Assembly: GCA_016795035.1 (NCBI GenBank) | Contig: JAEUIT010000013.1 | Span: 26,231 to 90,230, forward strand | Length of the DNA stretch: 64,000 bases | Direction of reading: 5' to 3' | Origin: Phycisphaerae bacterium | Lineage (GTDB): Bacteria; Planctomycetota; Phycisphaerae; Phycisphaerales; SM1A02 | Shown: positions 43,005 to 51,735 of the stretch, one piece after another | Layout: each line of letters starts with the position of its first letter | Numbering within the stretch: the stretch's first letter is position 1 | Position numbers and translations under genes: made by a program | The notes under the pieces: model-generated | The model's input: the letters and a program-made list of their open reading frames with translations, nothing else | Databases searched by the model: none | What the model was told of the DNA's origin: nothing

Positions 43005-43463
43005 GTGGAGTAGGGTGGCCGCATTCGTGCACGCAACCATCCCGCTCGTAAAGCCCGACGGGTGGGTTCCCCGCACCCGGCTTCCCCGACGAGCTCATCA
43101 TCCAGCTCTCGACAGGGAGCATCAGGTGCGGTCAGCGACGCAGCACGTCTAGGCGCGCGTACAGGAACTCGTCCCAGCCCATGCCCTTCGACGGCCGAAA
43201 GGAGCGCTGGCTCCGGCGTCCAAGGTGCCGGCACAGCGAGAGCTATACCCTCTGCCGCACGGCCGACTGCGCCGAGTTGGGGGGGGAAGCGAGCCAAATA
43301 CCCGGGCCACGCGCAAGTACCAATTCACCTCGTCCACGACCACGCCGATCGGCTTGAAACACTGATTCGGACCGATGATCGCGCGAAGCTCGTCGCGGAA
43401 TCGCTGCAGCGCCTCCCGCGACGGATATACACGGAACGAGAGTGGCGGCCGCGTGCCGCCCAA
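43005..43463 (-). mobile_element. 3' remnant of a group II intron (RT C-terminus, domains V and VI)
   Basis: On the minus strand, a degenerate reverse-transcriptase C-terminus (43132-43463) is followed about 48 bases later by a domain V-like hairpin at 43051-43083. That hairpin reads AAGCCGGGTGCGGG, then GAAC, then a partly mispaired return strand ending GGGCTT. The hairpin is followed by a GC-rich domain VI-like segment ending CCACCCTACTCCAC near 43005. This order and spacing is that of bacterial group II introns whose ORF lies close to domain V. The 5' half is absent and the ORF is broken, so the element cannot splice or move. It abuts the HEPN gene on its upstream side. Confidence 0.65.
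43132..43463 (-). pseudogene. Broken group II intron reverse transcriptase/maturase fragment
   Basis: In one frame the minus strand reads SREALQRFRDELRAIIGP and VVVDEVNWYLRV, which matches the maturase (domain X) start of intron-encoded proteins. From about 43290 the match continues in another frame as LCRHLGRRSQRSFRPSKGMG and ends ARLDVLRR with a stop at 43132. The second part is preceded by an in-frame TAG. At least one frameshift and one nonsense codon therefore interrupt it, and the polymerase domain is missing. Confidence 0.65.
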
Positions 43464-43481
43464 TCTCTGCCGCGAGGCGCG

Positions 43482-44090
43482 CTAGGGTTTTGGCTTTCCA
43501 AAGAGTGTTTGTGCGAATATCCCCAACTCGCCGGTGTAGGCCTCTAGCCGAGTTTGATCTGGTGCGTTGAACCCGCAGAGATATCCAGCCGGTGTCCTCT
43601 CACCGGACGACAGGGCGACGCCAGCGATGGTCTCGAATCGTTTGCGAGCGTGCGCACTGGGATGCACGATGGCGTTACGAATCACGTGGATGCGCGAAAG
43701 TGTGTCGACCTGTGTCTTGTTCAACTTCTTGAATGGGCTGCCGTTCAAAAGGAACGCGTCAGCGCGTTCGATGGTCCTTTCGTACGGCAGCCAGTCGGCA
43801 TAGTTCCTGCCTCCACGAATCAGCGTGTCCATGACTATCCACGAAGTGCATTGAACCAGCGGCGCCGCATGGCTCTTCGGATACCGAAGACGCTGCTTCA
43901 TGATTTGCTCAAAAAGTTCCTCGCAGAACGCTTCGAAGCCAACTACAGCACGAATGAACAGTGCCTCGTACATCGAATGCGTGTCTCGCCGTGTGATAGT
44001 CTTCGCCGACATAAGCGCGTGAGTCCGCTTGCGCGTGTGCTCGATACCGCGCAGTCGTGCGTGGAATCTCTCAAGCGTCGATGCAGCCAT
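43482..44090 (-). CDS. HEPN-domain protein (MAE_28990/MAE_18760-like), probable RNase effector
   Basis: The 202-residue helical protein contains IRNAIVHPSAHARKRF, with an Rx4H HEPN signature at R138-H143. Its N-terminal helix pair (YEALFIRAVVGFEAFCEELFEQIM) is typical of the MAE_28990/MAE_18760 HEPN group. HEPN proteins are commonly metal-independent RNases in defence and toxin systems. The ATG at 44090 overlaps the TGA of the upstream DUF262 gene, so the two form a coupled pair. Base composition is AT-richer than the flanks (about 57-58 per cent GC in two lines I counted in the neighbouring gene, against near 70 in flanking genes), and the genome-wide 13-base word is absent, consistent with recent gain. 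Confidence 0.65.
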   Translation of the reverse strand: MAASTLERFHARLRGIEHTRKRTHALMSAKTITRRDTHSMYEALFIRAVVGFEAFCEELFEQIMKQRLRYPKSHAAPLVQCTSWIVMDTLIRGGRNYADWLPYERTIERADAFLLNGSPFKKLNKTQVDTLSRIHVIRNAIVHPSAHARKRFETIAGVALSSGERTPAGYLCGFNAPDQTRLEAYTGELGIFAQTLFGKPKP

Positions 44091-45148
44091 CACGAACCGC
44101 GTAAGTAAGCGATGAGCGTCTTTCGCTCTTTGGAGTGACCGACGCGCCGCGTCGTTGCGTCCAGCACCGGGGTGGGCGCTTCGCGTGTGAAAATCCGAGT
44201 TGCTGCTTCACGAATCTGACTGAATCCCTTTGCAGGAATGGATCGCGACTTCGTCGGCTTCAAGGCAGACCCAAGCCCATAGGCTAGGTCGTACACCGCA
44301 GCGAACAGCCCGTAGAAAATCGACCGCCTTCTGAATTTCACGATATCGCCGCGAAACTCCTGCTCAATCAACTCAAACACCCTCAGAAAACGACGCTCGA
44401 TCTCAGGCGCCTCGCTCATTGAGTCATCGGTGTCGTTGTCTTGGTAGGCAGCCTCGATAGCTGTGGCACTCTGGCCCTTGACTCCGTGCATCATCAACAT
44501 CATCAGCTCGCTGGTCAGTGCAATTTCATCCATCCTTGCGATCTGGTCCGTCGTGAATATGCCCCAGTCCTTCCATCTAGTGAACTGAGATGTCGCGAGA
44601 GAGTCCGCGAGCGTCTTAAACGGCCCGAAGAATCGCGCGTTTCGAAGCTCCTGCTGATTAAGCTTGTATCCGGACGAGTTCATTCGTACAAAAATCTGCT
44701 TCACTTCGCGGTCGTCTGTGTCCGAGGGAAGGACGTTCACGCTGAACTCGTAGTTCAAGAGTTGGCTTTTGTTCTCTTTGGGCAAATCCTCAAACCGCTT
44801 CCCAGAAAGGTCGGCATTGTGAGATCGAAGGATCTTGAAGTCATCTCGCGGCTCCTTGTCGGCGAGTAGGTTTGGAGCGACAAAAGCGATGACGGTTCGC
44901 AAACGCTGCTGGCCGTCCACCACTTCCCGCTTGACCTCAAACGTGTTAAGGTCGGCAGCAAGGTCGCGAAGAAAGAGCATGGGAACGGGCAGGCCGCGGA
45001 GAATCGTGTCGATCAGGTAGGACTTCTGGTGCGGGCGCCAGACGGAGCGTCTTTGGAAATCCGGATTCAGCGTCAACTGGCCCGAGCGATACCATCCAAC
45101 GAAGTCACTCACCTTGAACGTAGTCTTGGTGGTTTGCCAGACCCTCAT
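44090..45148 (-). CDS. DUF262 (GmrSD N-terminal-like) protein
   Basis: The 352-residue protein begins MRVWQTTKTTFKVSDFVGWY and has the DUF262 ParB/sulfiredoxin-like motif VVDGQQRLRTVIAF at residues 77-90. Preceding blocks (LNPDFQRRSVWRPHQKSYLIDTILRGLPVPMLFL) are also family-typical. DUF262 domains occur in GmrS-type nucleases and in many stand-alone defence loci, where the DGQQR loop is thought to act in nucleotide-dependent nuclease control. No GmrD HNH domain is present; instead the next gene supplies a HEPN domain. ATG 45148 has GGAG eight bases upstream; an earlier start at 45241 would add 31 non-conserved residues. The pair sits inside a low-GC island beside a dead intron. Confidence 0.8.
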   Translation of the reverse strand: MRVWQTTKTTFKVSDFVGWYRSGQLTLNPDFQRRSVWRPHQKSYLIDTILRGLPVPMLFLRDLAADLNTFEVKREVVDGQQRLRTVIAFVAPNLLADKEPRDDFKILRSHNADLSGKRFEDLPKENKSQLLNYEFSVNVLPSDTDDREVKQIFVRMNSSGYKLNQQELRNARFFGPFKTLADSLATSQFTRWKDWGIFTTDQIARMDEIALTSELMMLMMHGVKGQSATAIEAAYQDNDTDDSMSEAPEIERRFLRVFELIEQEFRGDIVKFRRRSIFYGLFAAVYDLAYGLGSALKPTKSRSIPAKGFSQIREAATRIFTREAPTPVLDATTRRVGHSKERKTLIAYLRGS

Positions 45149-45667
<519 letters not shown>

Positions 45668-45682
45668 TGCCCCCCCTCCCCC

Positions 45683-46891
45683 TCACACCCGCACCAGCGT
45701 CATCGCGATCCCCTGCCCCACGCCGATGCACATCGTGCACAGGGCCCGCGTCGCGTCGCCCGATGCGAGTTGCCGCGCCGCGCTTCCGACGATGCGCGCG
45801 CCGCTCATGCCGAGCGGGTGACCAAGCGCAATCGCTCCGCCGAGGCGGTTGACGCGCGGATCGTCGGACGCGACGCCCAGTCGGCGCAGGCACGCGACGG
45901 CCTGCGCAGCGAACGCCTCGTTGAGTTCGATGACGCCGACGTCGCCAAGGGAGAGCGCCTGACGGGCGAGCAATTTCTGCGTTGCAGGCACGGGGCCCAA
46001 GCCCATCACTCGCGGCTCCACCCCCGCCGTCGCGACGGCTTCGATACGCGCGAGCGGCGTGAGGCCGTAGCGAGCGACCGCACGTTCCGACGCGAGAAGG
46101 AGCGCGGCCGCGCCGTCGTTGATGCCCGAGGCGTTGCCCGCGGTCACGGTGCCGCCCGGCCGCACGATCGGGGCGAGCGAGGCGAGGCGCTCGAGCGTGG
46201 TGGCGCGCGGATGCTCGTCGGAGGCGATCGGCGCGGGAGCCTCCTTGCCCGTCCCTGGCGGCGTCACCGGGACGATCTCGCGGCCAAGCGAGCCGTTCGC
46301 CCCTGCCGCCGCGGCCTTCGTCTGACTCGCGAGCGCGAAGCGATCCTGATCCTCGCGTGTCACGCCGACCTCGGCCGCGACGACCTCCGCGGTCTCCGCC
46401 ATCGAGTCGACGCCGTAGCGATCGCGCATGCGCGGATTCGGAAAACGCCAGCCGAGCGTCGTGTCGAAGATCTCCGCGTTGCGGCCGAATGCCTCGGTGG
46501 CCTTCGCCATCACGAACGGCGCCCGCGACATCTGCTCGACGCCGCCTGCAACGACGAGGTCGGCGTCGCCGAGGGCGATCATCCGCCCGGCCTGCGCGAC
46601 CGCCTCGAGTCCCGATCCGCAGAGCCGATTGACCGTGACGCCGGTGACGATGGCCGGGAGCCCGGCGAGGAGCAGCGCCATCCGCGCGACGTTGCGGTTG
46701 TCTTCGCCCGCCTGGTTCGCGCAGCCGTAGACGACGTCGTCGAGCGCGGTCCAGTCCACGCCGGGGTTCCGAGCGACGAGTGCTGCGAGCGGGATCGCCG
46801 CGAAATCGTCGGCGCGGATGCGCGCCAGCGCGCCACCGTAGCGGCCGATCGGCGTGCGCACCGCGTCGCACACGAACGCCGCGCGGGTCAT
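45683..46891 (-). CDS. Thiolase (3-oxoadipyl-CoA/acetyl-CoA acyltransferase type)
   Basis: The 402-residue degradative-type thiolase has the acyl-accepting Cys in [12 protein letters not shown] near residue 92. [23 protein letters not shown] (catalytic His) and CIGVGQG (second catalytic Cys) lie near the C-terminus. It most resembles the PcaF/FadA group. It would cleave a 3-oxoacyl-CoA with CoA to acetyl-CoA and a shortened acyl-CoA. ATG 46891 overlaps the stop of the aminotransferase gene, and it is the last gene of the five-gene kamA operon. In that setting the likely substrate is a 3-oxo-6-amino (or N-acylated) hexanoyl-CoA rather than 3-oxoadipyl-CoA. Confidence 0.85.
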   Translation of the reverse strand: MTRAAFVCDAVRTPIGRYGGALARIRADDFAAIPLAALVARNPGVDWTALDDVVYGCANQAGEDNRNVARMALLLAGLPAIVTGVTVNRLCGSGLEAVAQAGRMIALGDADLVVAGGVEQMSRAPFVMAKATEAFGRNAEIFDTTLGWRFPNPRMRDRYGVDSMAETAEVVAAEVGVTREDQDRFALASQTKAAAAGANGSLGREIVPVTPPGTGKEAPAPIASDEHPRATTLERLASLAPIVRPGGTVTAGNASGINDGAAALLLASERAVARYGLTPLARIEAVATAGVEPRVMGLGPVPATQKLLARQALSLGDVGVIELNEAFAAQAVACLRRLGVASDDPRVNRLGGAIALGHPLGMSGARIVGSAARQLASGDATRALCTMCIGVGQGIAMTLVRV

Positions 46892-48222
46892 CGAGCGGCC
46901 GCCGTCGGTTCGAGGAGCGGCCGAATCGCGCGGAAGCCGGCCGCGAGCGTCTCGACGAGTCGGTCGATCTCGCGTTCGGTCATCGGCGTCGAGATCGTGC
47001 CCGAGCAGGTTTCGATGAGGAGCAGCCCATGCTCGAGCGCGTATGTCACGAGCGCGTCCTTCGCGGCCGTTTCCGCGGCCGTGGGATACGCGCTTCGATA
47101 GTCGTGCGGCGACTCGGGCTTCAGGTGCACGCGGAAGAGCGAGCCGCCGCCCGTCACGCATGCGGGGATCTCCGCGTTGCGGATCGCCTCCGCGATGCCG
47201 CGCCGCGCGCGGTCGCCGAGCGCGTTGACGTGCGCCACCGCCGCGCGGTCGTAGAGCTGCAACGCGGTGTGGCCTGCGACCATCGTGTTCGGGTTCGCAG
47301 AGAACGTGCCCGAGTGGGGAAAGAGCACCTTCGTCGCGAGCGGATTGAAGACGTCCATGACCTCGGCGCGGCCGGCGATCGCGCCTACCGGGAATCCGCC
47401 GCCGATGATCTTGCCGAGCGCGGTGAGGTCGGGCCGCGCGCGATACCACTGCTGGGCGCCGCCGTACTCGCTGCGGAACGTGATGACTTCGTCGAAGACG
47501 AGGAGCGCGCCGCTCGCGGTGGTCCAGTCCCGGAGCGCGTCGATGTAGTCGCTGTCGGCGGGCAGCATGCCGACGCGGTGCGGCAAGGGATCGACAAGCA
47601 CGCACGCGATCGACTCGGCGTGTTCGTCGAGGATGGCGCGGGCGCGCGCGGCGTCGTTGAAGGGAATGACCACGACGTCGTCGAGGACGCCGCGCGGGGT
47701 GCCGCGACAGACCGGGACGCTCGCCGGGTGATCCTCGCTGCCCCACGTCTGCGGAGACGCGGTCTGACTGACTTCGGCGTAGTCGTAGACGCCGTGGTAC
47801 GTGCCTTCGACCTTCGCGATCTTCGCGCGTCCGGTGAAGGCACGTGCCGCCTTGAGGCAACAGAGAACCGCTTCGCTGCCCGAGTTCACGAAGCGGACGC
47901 GTTCGAAGCTCGGCGCCCGCGACGTCAGATGCTCCGCATATGCGACCTCGGCTTCGGTCGCCATCGCGAACGCGGTGCCGAGCCGCAGCTGCTCGGTGAC
48001 CGCCGCGACGATCGCCGGATGCGCGTGGCCATGGATGAGCGAGGCCATGTTGTTGTTGAAGTCGATGCGGCGCACGCCGTCGACGTCGACCACGTTGCAG
48101 CCTTCGCCGCGCGCGACGTAGATCGGATGCGGGCGTCGCAACACGGAGTTGCGGCTCACGCCGCCGGGAAGGACGCGGAGCGCGCGCTCGTAGAGCGCGC
48201 GGCTTCTGCTCGAGTCGGTCAT
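46888..48222 (-). CDS. Class III PLP aminotransferase (GSA-aminomutase-like)
   Basis: The 444-residue enzyme resembles glutamate-1-semialdehyde aminomutase and omega/beta-amino-acid transaminases. RFVNSGSEAVLCCLKAARAFTGR lies near residue 105, FDEVITF near 215 and the PLP-lysine region LTALGKIIGGGFPVGAIAGR near 240. The chain begins YERALRVLPGGVSRNSV, very like HemL and beta-phenylalanine transaminases. True HemL would be expected with haem genes; here it sits between CoA-transferase B and thiolase with four-base overlaps. The best contextual guess is transamination of the beta-amino group of beta-lysine (or its N6-acyl form) to a 3-oxo acid. Specificity is inference only. Confidence 0.8.
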   Translation of the reverse strand: MTDSSRSRALYERALRVLPGGVSRNSVLRRPHPIYVARGEGCNVVDVDGVRRIDFNNNMASLIHGHAHPAIVAAVTEQLRLGTAFAMATEAEVAYAEHLTSRAPSFERVRFVNSGSEAVLCCLKAARAFTGRAKIAKVEGTYHGVYDYAEVSQTASPQTWGSEDHPASVPVCRGTPRGVLDDVVVIPFNDAARARAILDEHAESIACVLVDPLPHRVGMLPADSDYIDALRDWTTASGALLVFDEVITFRSEYGGAQQWYRARPDLTALGKIIGGGFPVGAIAGRAEVMDVFNPLATKVLFPHSGTFSANPNTMVAGHTALQLYDRAAVAHVNALGDRARRGIAEAIRNAEIPACVTGGGSLFRVHLKPESPHDYRSAYPTAAETAAKDALVTYALEHGLLLIETCSGTISTPMTEREIDRLVETLAAGFRAIRPLLEPTAAAR

Positions 48223-48923
48223 GGGAGGATGCTCCTCTCGCCGCGCCCGTCGACGAGCGGCGCTCCGGTCTTTCGTGCGAGGTCTTCGAACGTGATGCCC
48301 GGCGCGATCGCGCGCACGACGAAGCCGTTCGCGGTGACGTCGATCACGGCGAGGTTCGTGTACACGCGGTCGACGACGCCCACGCCCGTCAACGGATAGG
48401 TGCAGCTCTCGACGAGCTTCGGTTCGCCAGTCTTCGTCGTGTGCTCGGTGAGGACGATCACGGTCTTCACGCCCGCGACGAGGTCCATCGCGCCGCCGAC
48501 CGCGGGGATCGCGTCCTTCTCGTTCGTCATCCAGTTCGCGAGGTCGCCGCGCATGGAGACCTGCATCGCGCCGAGGACCGAAACGTCGAGATGGCCGCCG
48601 CGGATCATCGCGAAGCTGTCGGCGTGATGGAAGTACGCAGCGCCCGGCAACGCGGTGATCGGCTTCTTGCCGGCGTTGATGAGTTCGGGATCGGCGTGCG
48701 CGTCGTCAGGCGGCGGCCCCACGCCGAGCAGGCCGTTCTCGGTGTGAAACACGAGTTCGTGGCCACGCGGCACGTGCGCCGCGACGAGCTCCGGAATCCC
48801 GATGCCCAGGTTGACGTACGAGCCGTCGGCGATGTCGCATGCGACGAGTTGCGCCATCTCGTCGCGCGACCACCCGAGGTGCGGCGCGCTCTCGGCGCAG
48901 GGGCGTGCGGGGGCCTGCGTCAT
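48219..48923 (-). CDS. 3-oxoacid CoA-transferase subunit B
   Basis: The 234-residue product has the subunit B hallmarks: DGSYVNLGIGIPELVAAHVP, then FHTENGLLGVGPPP holding the catalytic glutamate (near residue 59), then GGHLDVSVLGAMQVSMRGDLANWM and MDLVAGVKTVIVLTEH. The family moves CoA from succinyl-CoA to a 3-oxo acid through a glutamyl-CoA intermediate (ScoB/PcaJ/AtoA types). ATG 48923 overlaps the subunit A stop, and its own stop overlaps the aminotransferase start. The final specificity (acetoacetate, 3-oxoadipate or another 3-oxo acid) cannot be read from the sequence. Confidence 0.92.
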   Translation of the reverse strand: MTQAPARPCAESAPHLGWSRDEMAQLVACDIADGSYVNLGIGIPELVAAHVPRGHELVFHTENGLLGVGPPPDDAHADPELINAGKKPITALPGAAYFHHADSFAMIRGGHLDVSVLGAMQVSMRGDLANWMTNEKDAIPAVGGAMDLVAGVKTVIVLTEHTTKTGEPKLVESCTYPLTGVGVVDRVYTNLAVIDVTANGFVVRAIAPGITFEDLARKTGAPLVDGRGERSILP

Positions 48924-49630
48924 GGATAGCGTGCTCCGTCGCGAACGAGGATCGACTCCTGCGCGGGCGTGCGAACTTCGACCACGCGCTGCACGAAGAT
49001 GCCGGGCGTCACGATCGCTTCTGGATCGAGCTCGCCGGCCTGGACGACCTCGCGGACCTGCGCGATCGCGACGCGCGATGCCATGCACATGATCGGCCCG
49101 AAGTTCCGCGCGGTCTTCGAGTAGACGAGGTTGCCGTAGCGGTCGGCGCGGTCGGCTCGCACAAGCGCGAAGTCGGCTTCGAGCCCGTACTCCATCACGA
49201 AGTCGCGGCCGCCGAACGAGCGCGTCTCCTTGCCTTCGGCGAGCAGCGTGCCCACGGCGGTCGGCGTGTAGAACGCGGGAACGCCGGCGCCGCCGGCGCG
49301 GATGCGCTCGGCGAGCGTGCCCTGCGGCACGAGCTCGAGTTCGATCTCCCCGTTGCGGTAACGCTCGGGGAAGACCGTCGACGTCGCGCTCCGCGGGTAC
49401 GAGCAGATCACCTTCGACACCTGCCCGTGCTCGATGAGGGCCGCGAGACCGACGTGTCCGCTGCCGGTGTTGTTGCTGATGACGGTGAGGCCGCGCACGC
49501 CGCGATCGACGAGCGCGTGGATCAGCTCGATCGGACTTCCGGCCTCGCCGAAGCCGCCGATCATGACGGTCGCGCCGTCGCGGATGTCGGCGACCGCCTC
49601 GGCGGCGGAATGGATGCGCTTGTCGATCAT
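48920..49630 (-). CDS. 3-oxoacid CoA-transferase subunit A
   Basis: The 236-residue product matches subunit A: DGATVMIGGFGEAGSPIELIHALVDRG at the N-terminus (GGFGxxGxP coenzyme-binding motif), then LTVISNNTGSGHVGLAALIEHGQV, then GGAGVPAFYTPTAVGTLLAEGKE. It forms the non-catalytic half of the CoA-transferase with the next gene. It begins 19 bases after the kamA stop and overlaps subunit B by four bases, so all five genes are very likely one transcript. Confidence 0.92.
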   Translation of the reverse strand: MIDKRIHSAAEAVADIRDGATVMIGGFGEAGSPIELIHALVDRGVRGLTVISNNTGSGHVGLAALIEHGQVSKVICSYPRSATSTVFPERYRNGEIELELVPQGTLAERIRAGGAGVPAFYTPTAVGTLLAEGKETRSFGGRDFVMEYGLEADFALVRADRADRYGNLVYSKTARNFGPIMCMASRVAIAQVREVVQAGELDPEAIVTPGIFVQRVVEVRTPAQESILVRDGARYP

Positions 49631-49649
49631 CGGAGCGCTCGCGTCCTGG

Positions 49650-51383
49650 TCAGTTGCACGAGTCGCTGCATGGACCGTTGCAGCAGGAACCGCCCGCGGC
49701 GCGGCCGTGATGCGACTCCCCGTTGCAGCGCGAGGATCCGCAGCCTTCTCCGTTGCAGGCGCCGGTCCCGCCGCAGCATCCCTGCGAGAGCGCCTTGCCC
49801 TCGAGCGTGAGCTCCAGCCGACGCTCGATCTCCGCAAGCTCCTTCGCGAAGAAGAAGTCCCCGCCGTCGAGCGGCACGAGACGATCGACCCGCGTCTCCG
49901 TCTCGTCGTAGACGGCGAGGAACACCTTGTCCATCCACGCCATGTTGCGCGCCTCGTTGAACTTGAGCGCGAGCGCCTTGCGTCCACCGACCGCGGTCTC
50001 GCCGAGGAGCGAGATCTTGCCGGCGGACGTCGTCATCGAGATGTAGCGCGACGGGCGATTGAGCGAGCTCAGCGAGCGGAAGACGAGGTTCGACACCTTC
50101 TCGATGTCGGCGAGCGGCGCGGCGAAGTAGTGGTGTTCGCCCGTCGGCCGCGCGCAGTACATCGAGTGGAAGCGGACTAACAATGTCGCGAGGATGTTCG
50201 CGAGGTCGATCCAGTTCTGCGCCGAACGCGCGATGTCCGTCTTCCCGTCCTCATCCTGGAAGAGGCTGATGTGGTTCATGATCGGGCTTTGGCTTCGCAC
50301 GACCACGCCGTGCGCCTGGAGCCTGCGAATCGCGGCGATCGTGCTGGGATTCAGCAGTTCGCGCGGCGTCGAGAAGTGCGCCATCCACGAGACCTGGATT
50401 CCGTTGCGATGGAGTTCGTCGAAGAGGCCGAGCATCCTCTCGTACTTCTTCGTGAGGATCATTTCCGGCTGGTAGGTGAGCGCGCGCGAGGCGATGCGGA
50501 TCGTGCGCACGTGGAGAAGCGAGGGATCCTCGACGATGGGCATCACGTACGAACGCAGTCGCTCGTAGGGCATGTAGCCGGCATCGCCGCCGGTGATGAG
50601 GAGGTCCGTGATCTCGGGATGACGGCGCACGTAGTCGTGGACCTGTGCAACGTCGTCTTGGAGGAACATGTCGTCGTCGCGGCGCAGCTGCGCGTGACGG
50701 AAGCAGTACGTGCAGAACGCGTAGCACGCCTGCGTCGTCTTGTCGAAGACGAGCGCGCACTGCGGATACTTGTGCTGGCTGCCCTCGACGATGTCGAGGC
50801 TGCCGTCGTCGCGCTCGATCCAGGGCTTGTTGAGGAGCTGGTGACCGTCGTGCGGATTCGTCGCTTCCTTGTAGGAGTCGGCGATCGCGGTCCGGGCGTC
50901 GCCTTCGGGCGTCGCGCCGTACTTCTCGACGAGGTCGGTCGGCATCATGCCCGGCTGCGGGAAGATCAAGTGGTAGATCGAGTCGTGCTCGAACGCACGC
51001 CAGTTGATCGCGTTGAGCGCGTGGCTCGTCGCCTTGAAGCGATAGACCTCGATGAAGAGCTCGCGCTCGAGGAGGTGATCGAGTTGGATGCCGTGCTCGG
51101 CGAGGATCGCGACGACCTTGCGGAAGCCGCGCAGGCCCTCGTACTCGGCGCGGCCCGGGAAGAGGAACGGGTCACGCTCGAGGAGGCCGCTGTGCTGCGG
51201 ATAGGTGAGGTGGAGGCGGCTCAGGAGACCGGTCGGGAGGAGATCTTCGCGGCGCACGATGTCGCGGGCCTCGTCGGAGTAGCCGTAGCGCTCGAGCATG
51301 GAGTCGACATCTGCGGCCGTGATGGTCGCGCCGACGGTTCGGGAGGCGGACGGGATCGACGACGGCTGGCAGTGGGCGGACAT
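49650..51383 (-). CDS. kamA: Lysine 2,3-aminomutase-like radical SAM/PLP enzyme with Cys-rich tail
   Basis: The 577-residue enzyme has the radical-SAM cluster motif CYAFCTYCFRHAQLRRDDDMF near residue 222, DLLITGGDAGYMPYERL near 255, and the PLP-binding region around SQSPIMNHISLF and YCARPTGEHHYFAAPL. These are typical of lysine 2,3-aminomutases, which move the alpha-amino group of lysine to give beta-lysine. Glutamate 2,3-aminomutase is the main alternative. ATG 51383 has GGAG eight bases upstream. The last 45 residues are unusual: nine Cys and repeated CNGE-like units. At the DNA level that tail contains one exact and two near copies of CTGCAACGNNGAG. Clostridial KamA binds zinc through C-terminal cysteines, so the tail may extend that site. 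It is the first gene of the operon. Confidence 0.8.
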   Translation of the reverse strand: MSAHCQPSSIPSASRTVGATITAADVDSMLERYGYSDEARDIVRREDLLPTGLLSRLHLTYPQHSGLLERDPFLFPGRAEYEGLRGFRKVVAILAEHGIQLDHLLERELFIEVYRFKATSHALNAINWRAFEHDSIYHLIFPQPGMMPTDLVEKYGATPEGDARTAIADSYKEATNPHDGHQLLNKPWIERDDGSLDIVEGSQHKYPQCALVFDKTTQACYAFCTYCFRHAQLRRDDDMFLQDDVAQVHDYVRRHPEITDLLITGGDAGYMPYERLRSYVMPIVEDPSLLHVRTIRIASRALTYQPEMILTKKYERMLGLFDELHRNGIQVSWMAHFSTPRELLNPSTIAAIRRLQAHGVVVRSQSPIMNHISLFQDEDGKTDIARSAQNWIDLANILATLLVRFHSMYCARPTGEHHYFAAPLADIEKVSNLVFRSLSSLNRPSRYISMTTSAGKISLLGETAVGGRKALALKFNEARNMAWMDKVFLAVYDETETRVDRLVPLDGGDFFFAKELAEIERRLELTLEGKALSQGCCGGTGACNGEGCGSSRCNGESHHGRAAGGSCCNGPCSDSCN

Positions 51384-51535
51384 CGAGGGCTCCGAGGGCT
51401 GCGAGGGAATCGGCCTTCTCGACCGATTCACGGATCTGTGTATCGGTGATTCTATAGCGACAATTCGCATCGCCAAGAGGGACGATGGGGATCGTGGCGG
51501 GATCTGGGGCCGCCCACGATCGGCCCCGGCACACC

Positions 51536-51715
51536 ACGTCCCGATAAATAGGCGGGGCCACATCAGACGTCCCGATAATTGGGAGTGGCCTGAGTGAGCG
51601 GCCGCGCGCGAGACAGGCGCCCCGACGGCTCTCGGCTAGCTCCGGCCCCTCGACACCTTCTTCCTACGCCTACCCGCCCGCCAATCCCGTCACGTCCCGA
51701 TAAATGGGAGTGGCC
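51536..51715. repeat. Three 24-base direct repeats with irregular spacing
   Basis: Copies lie at 51536-51559, 51567-51590 and 51692-51715. All begin ACGTCCCGATAA and end GGCC; the last two share the ending GGGAGTGGCC. Start-to-start distances are 31 and 125 bases. The core ATAAAT is unusually AT-rich here. Confidence 0.8.
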
Positions 51716-51735
51716 CATTCAGGGCCCATTCAGGG
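51714..51735. repeat. 11-base tandem duplication
   Basis: CCCATTCAGGG occurs twice head to tail directly after the third 24-base repeat. Confidence 0.8.

Noticed and set aside
46888..48222. Haem-synthesis GSA aminomutase (HemL)
   Set aside because: Sequence is of that broad class, but tight coupling to CoA-transferase and thiolase genes makes a catabolic aminotransferase more likely.
45683..49630. Operon read as a 3-oxoadipate (pcaIJF) aromatic pathway
   Set aside because: No ring-cleavage or muconate genes are present, and the linked aminomutase and aminotransferase point to amino-acid breakdown instead.
51536..51715. CRISPR array
   Set aside because: Only three repeats, unequal spacing (31 and 125 bases), and no cas genes nearby.
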